The notes under the pieces: generated by a model
The model's database searches: none
Told to the model about the DNA's origin: nothing
What the model saw: the letters and a program-made list of their open reading frames with translations, nothing else
Shown: in pieces, positions 62,509 through 64,000 of the stretch
Layout: each line of letters begins with the position of its first letter
Numbering within the stretch: the stretch's first letter is position 1
Position numbers and translations under genes: made by a program
NCBI GenBank assembly: GCA_021155195.1
Contig: JAJNPV010000046.1
Coordinates: 1-64,000, forward strand
Length of the DNA: 64,000 nucleotides
Source of the DNA: Ohtaekwangia sp.
GTDB taxonomy: Bacteria; Bacteroidota; Bacteroidia; Cytophagales; Cyclobacteriaceae
Reading direction: 5' to 3'

Positions 62509-62919
62509 TTATTCATTTTCAACAATTTCTCCGTAATCCAGAAACAATTCCTCACCATTTTTAATATCGCGTGTAGCTTCAAAATAATTTCCTTCCTCTA
62601 TAGATTTAAGATTCGGGGTGTCCGAATGATTCAGGAAAAGCGAAACATCTATTTTCTTGAATCCATAATCAGGAACAAAATAGTTCTCCTCATCATACAG
62701 GCAATAATTATAAATTAAATGCTTTGCATGATCGGGTAATGCTTCTACTTCTTTTCGGGCGATGGTAATCCATTGATCATTTTTGTCTGGCTTGCTAAAC
62801 ATAGCCCGGCAGCCTTTCTCAATATCCCGAATGGCGAATACTCCAATACCAGCAACAGGCGAGGGCTTAAGGATAACAAACGTGTTGTTAATCAATTCAT
62901 TTAGCAATTGCTCCTTCAT
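62509..62919 (-). CDS. SET-domain protein
   Basis: A 136-residue protein made almost wholly of a SET domain: GIGVFAIRDIEKG near the start, FLNHSDTPNL in the middle (the NHS motif that binds S-adenosyl-methionine) and DIKNGEELFLDYG at the end, with the catalytic Tyr. SET proteins methylate lysines; bacterial targets are mostly unknown. No pre- or post-SET domain and no DNA-binding part is present. Single gene on the minus strand, 114 bases from the divergent serine hydrolase. The family call is firm, the substrate open. Confidence 0.82.
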   Translation of the reverse strand: MKEQLLNELINNTFVILKPSPVAGIGVFAIRDIEKGCRAMFSKPDKNDQWITIARKEVEALPDHAKHLIYNYCLYDEENYFVPDYGFKKIDVSLFLNHSDTPNLKSIEEGNYFEATRDIKNGEELFLDYGEIVENE

Positions 62920-63032
62920 GACCCATTCTTTTAACCGGAAATATTTGCTAAAATACTGCTAAATAGAATCTTGTTTAACAATTGTACCCTTATCTTTATT
63001 CTCTTGCTCTTCTCACCTAAATACGCATTGCA

Positions 63033-64000
63033 ATGAACCGCATCAAGATTACCATTCTTTTACTGCTAGTCACCTCCGGCCTGTTCGCGCAAAGCTTGCT
63101 CCCACGCAGCACACCCGAAGCCGAAGGAGTTTCGTCACAGCACATTCTCGGTTTCTTGGGTGCAGCCGCAGCCAGCAAACATGAATTTCACAGCATCATG
63201 ATTCTGCGACATGGAAAGGTAGTGGCCGAAGGCTGGTGGAATCCCTATCGAGCCGATTTATCCCATACTATGTATTCGGTAAGTAAGAGCTTTACGGCTA
63301 CCGCTGTAGGATTTGCAGTAGCTGAGAAGAAACTTTCAGTCGATGATAAAGTGGTTTCCTTTTTTCCAAAGGAAGTTCCGAACTATAACGATGCTAACCT
63401 TGCTGCACTGCGAATAAAAGATTTGTTAAGCATGTCGGTAGGGCAGAAGCCAGATCCTACAGGCCCTGTAGTGATCAGCGATAATTGGGCACGCACTTTT
63501 TTAAGTACCCCTATCCTTCAGCAGCCGGGCTCTGAGTTCTTGTATAATAGTGCAGCAACGTATATGCTTAGCGCGATTGTTCAACAAGTTACGGGGCAAA
63601 AGGTAATGGATTACCTGAAACCTCGCTTGTTTCAACCACTCGGAATTGAAGGTATTGATTGGGAAGTGAGTCCGCAGGATGTGAACACAGGCGGGTGGGG
63701 GCTGCGACTAAAAACAGAAGACATGGCAAAGTTCGGTCAACTGTTTTTACAAAAGGGAGTTTGGAAGGGAAAACAAATTTTGCCTGCATCATGGATTGAA
63801 GAAGCATCAACGATGAAGATTATGCAAAATCCGAAAGCTTCACAAGCTGAGAAAGATTCCAGTGATTGGTTGCAAGGGTATGGTTATCAGATGTGGCGCA
63901 GTCGTAATAATTCGTATCGGGGCGATGGTGCGTTTGGCCAATACATTCTGGTGTTACCCGAAAAGGATGCAGTGATCATTATCACTTCCGAAACGGCTAA
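63033..64000 (+). CDS. serine hydrolase of the beta-lactamase class C family (3' end outside window)
   Basis: The open frame starts at ATG 63033 and is not closed at the window edge, so at least 322 residues are encoded. A signal peptide is cleaved near GLFAQ (residue 19). The serine nucleophile lies in the SVSK motif (YSVSKSFTA), and the Tyr motif is YNS in FLYNSAATYML, the usual pair of class C beta-lactamases and related esterases/peptidases. GGWGLRLKTEDMAKFGQLFL also fits the family. The KTG-type third motif lies near or beyond the window end. Exported; esterase or peptidase activity is more likely than antibiotic resistance. Confidence 0.85.
   Translation, partial: MNRIKITILLLLVTSGLFAQSLLPRSTPEAEGVSSQHILGFLGAAAASKHEFHSIMILRHGKVVAEGWWNPYRADLSHTMYSVSKSFTATAVGFAVAEKKLSVDDKVVSFFPKEVPNYNDANLAALRIKDLLSMSVGQKPDPTGPVVISDNWARTFLSTPILQQPGSEFLYNSAATYMLSAIVQQVTGQKVMDYLKPRLFQPLGIEGIDWEVSPQDVNTGGWGLRLKTEDMAKFGQLFLQKGVWKGKQILPASWIEEASTMKIMQNPKASQAEKDSSDWLQGYGYQMWRSRNNSYRGDGAFGQYILVLPEKDAVIIITSETA

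Noticed and set aside
1..64000. tRNA, rRNA genes and CRISPR arrays
   Set aside because: Reading both strands for cloverleaf ends, conserved rRNA segments and evenly spaced direct repeats gave none. A covariance-model scan would be decisive.

Overview
The window reads as chromosomal DNA of a Bacteroidota bacterium, most likely of the order Cytophagales. The evidence is a 288-residue RpoD/SigA-type sigma factor of the Bacteroidota kind, a T9SS C-terminal sorting domain, HYC_CC_PP and DUF3347 copper-linked proteins, many lipoproteins, TAnnTTTG-type -7 boxes and moderate AT richness. No rRNA, tRNA, CRISPR array or transposase was seen. The genus cannot be fixed from the sequence alone.

Layout. 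(1) 1-2340: two AT-rich genes (a TPR protein and a TIR/deoxyribosyltransferase-like protein), each bounded by complementary 10-base ends and followed by a hairpin-forming spacer. This is the architecture of integron gene cassettes without an integrase in view. (2) 2341-4002: glnS on the minus strand. (3) 4131-17514: a long copper-handling locus on the plus strand. It holds an HMA-AraC regulator, the Cu(I) ATPase CopA, an HMA chaperone, a HYC_CC_PP protein, a CusA-like RND pump split in two by a frameshift, a TolC-like channel whose signal peptide carries a 7-bp tandem repeat, two consecutive CusB-like adaptors, two DUF3347 proteins, a TlpA-like thioredoxin and a CDCC beta-propeller lipoprotein. 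Cytoplasmic copper would be passed by the chaperone to CopA, and periplasmic copper would be exported by the RND tripartite pump. (4) 17574-19762: an amino-acid permease overlapping a DDAH/arginine-deiminase-like enzyme. (5) 19781-40570s: housekeeping and accessory genes, including a sterol-desaturase-like protein, a T9SS-secreted protein, an acyl-CoA oxidase-like enzyme, an MBL hydrolase, CBS, cyclophilin, a sortilin-like propeller, PLD, a CHY zinc-finger lipoprotein, ABC-F, an orphan ABC ATPase, a sarcosine-oxidase-like enzyme, a K+ channel, an outer-membrane protein and DoxX. AACCAC-ended hairpin repeats lie in several gaps.

(6) 41119-44803: a compact, very AT-rich minus-strand operon of three overlapping genes: STAS-like plus GHKL ATPase, STAS-like plus phosphoribosyltransferase-like, and calcineurin phosphoesterase plus phosphoribosyltransferase. 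I recognise no described system with this composition. It is the best candidate here for a new signalling or conflict system. (7) 44981-46710: a LytS/LytTR two-component pair, followed by exported proteins (beta-barrel, PD40, SGNH) and a minus-strand pair of an FG-GAP protein and a PVC-type haem protein. (8) 53653-61890: a RluA-type pseudouridine synthase, the primary sigma factor with its terminator, then a TetR-TolC-AcrA-AcrB multidrug efflux operon ending in a strong terminator. (9) 62018-64000: a hypothetical protein, a SET-domain protein and a beta-lactamase-family serine hydrolase running off the window end.

All functional calls rest on motif reading without database searches. Starts were chosen from signal peptides, family N-termini and -7 boxes, because ribosome-binding sites are weak in this phylum.
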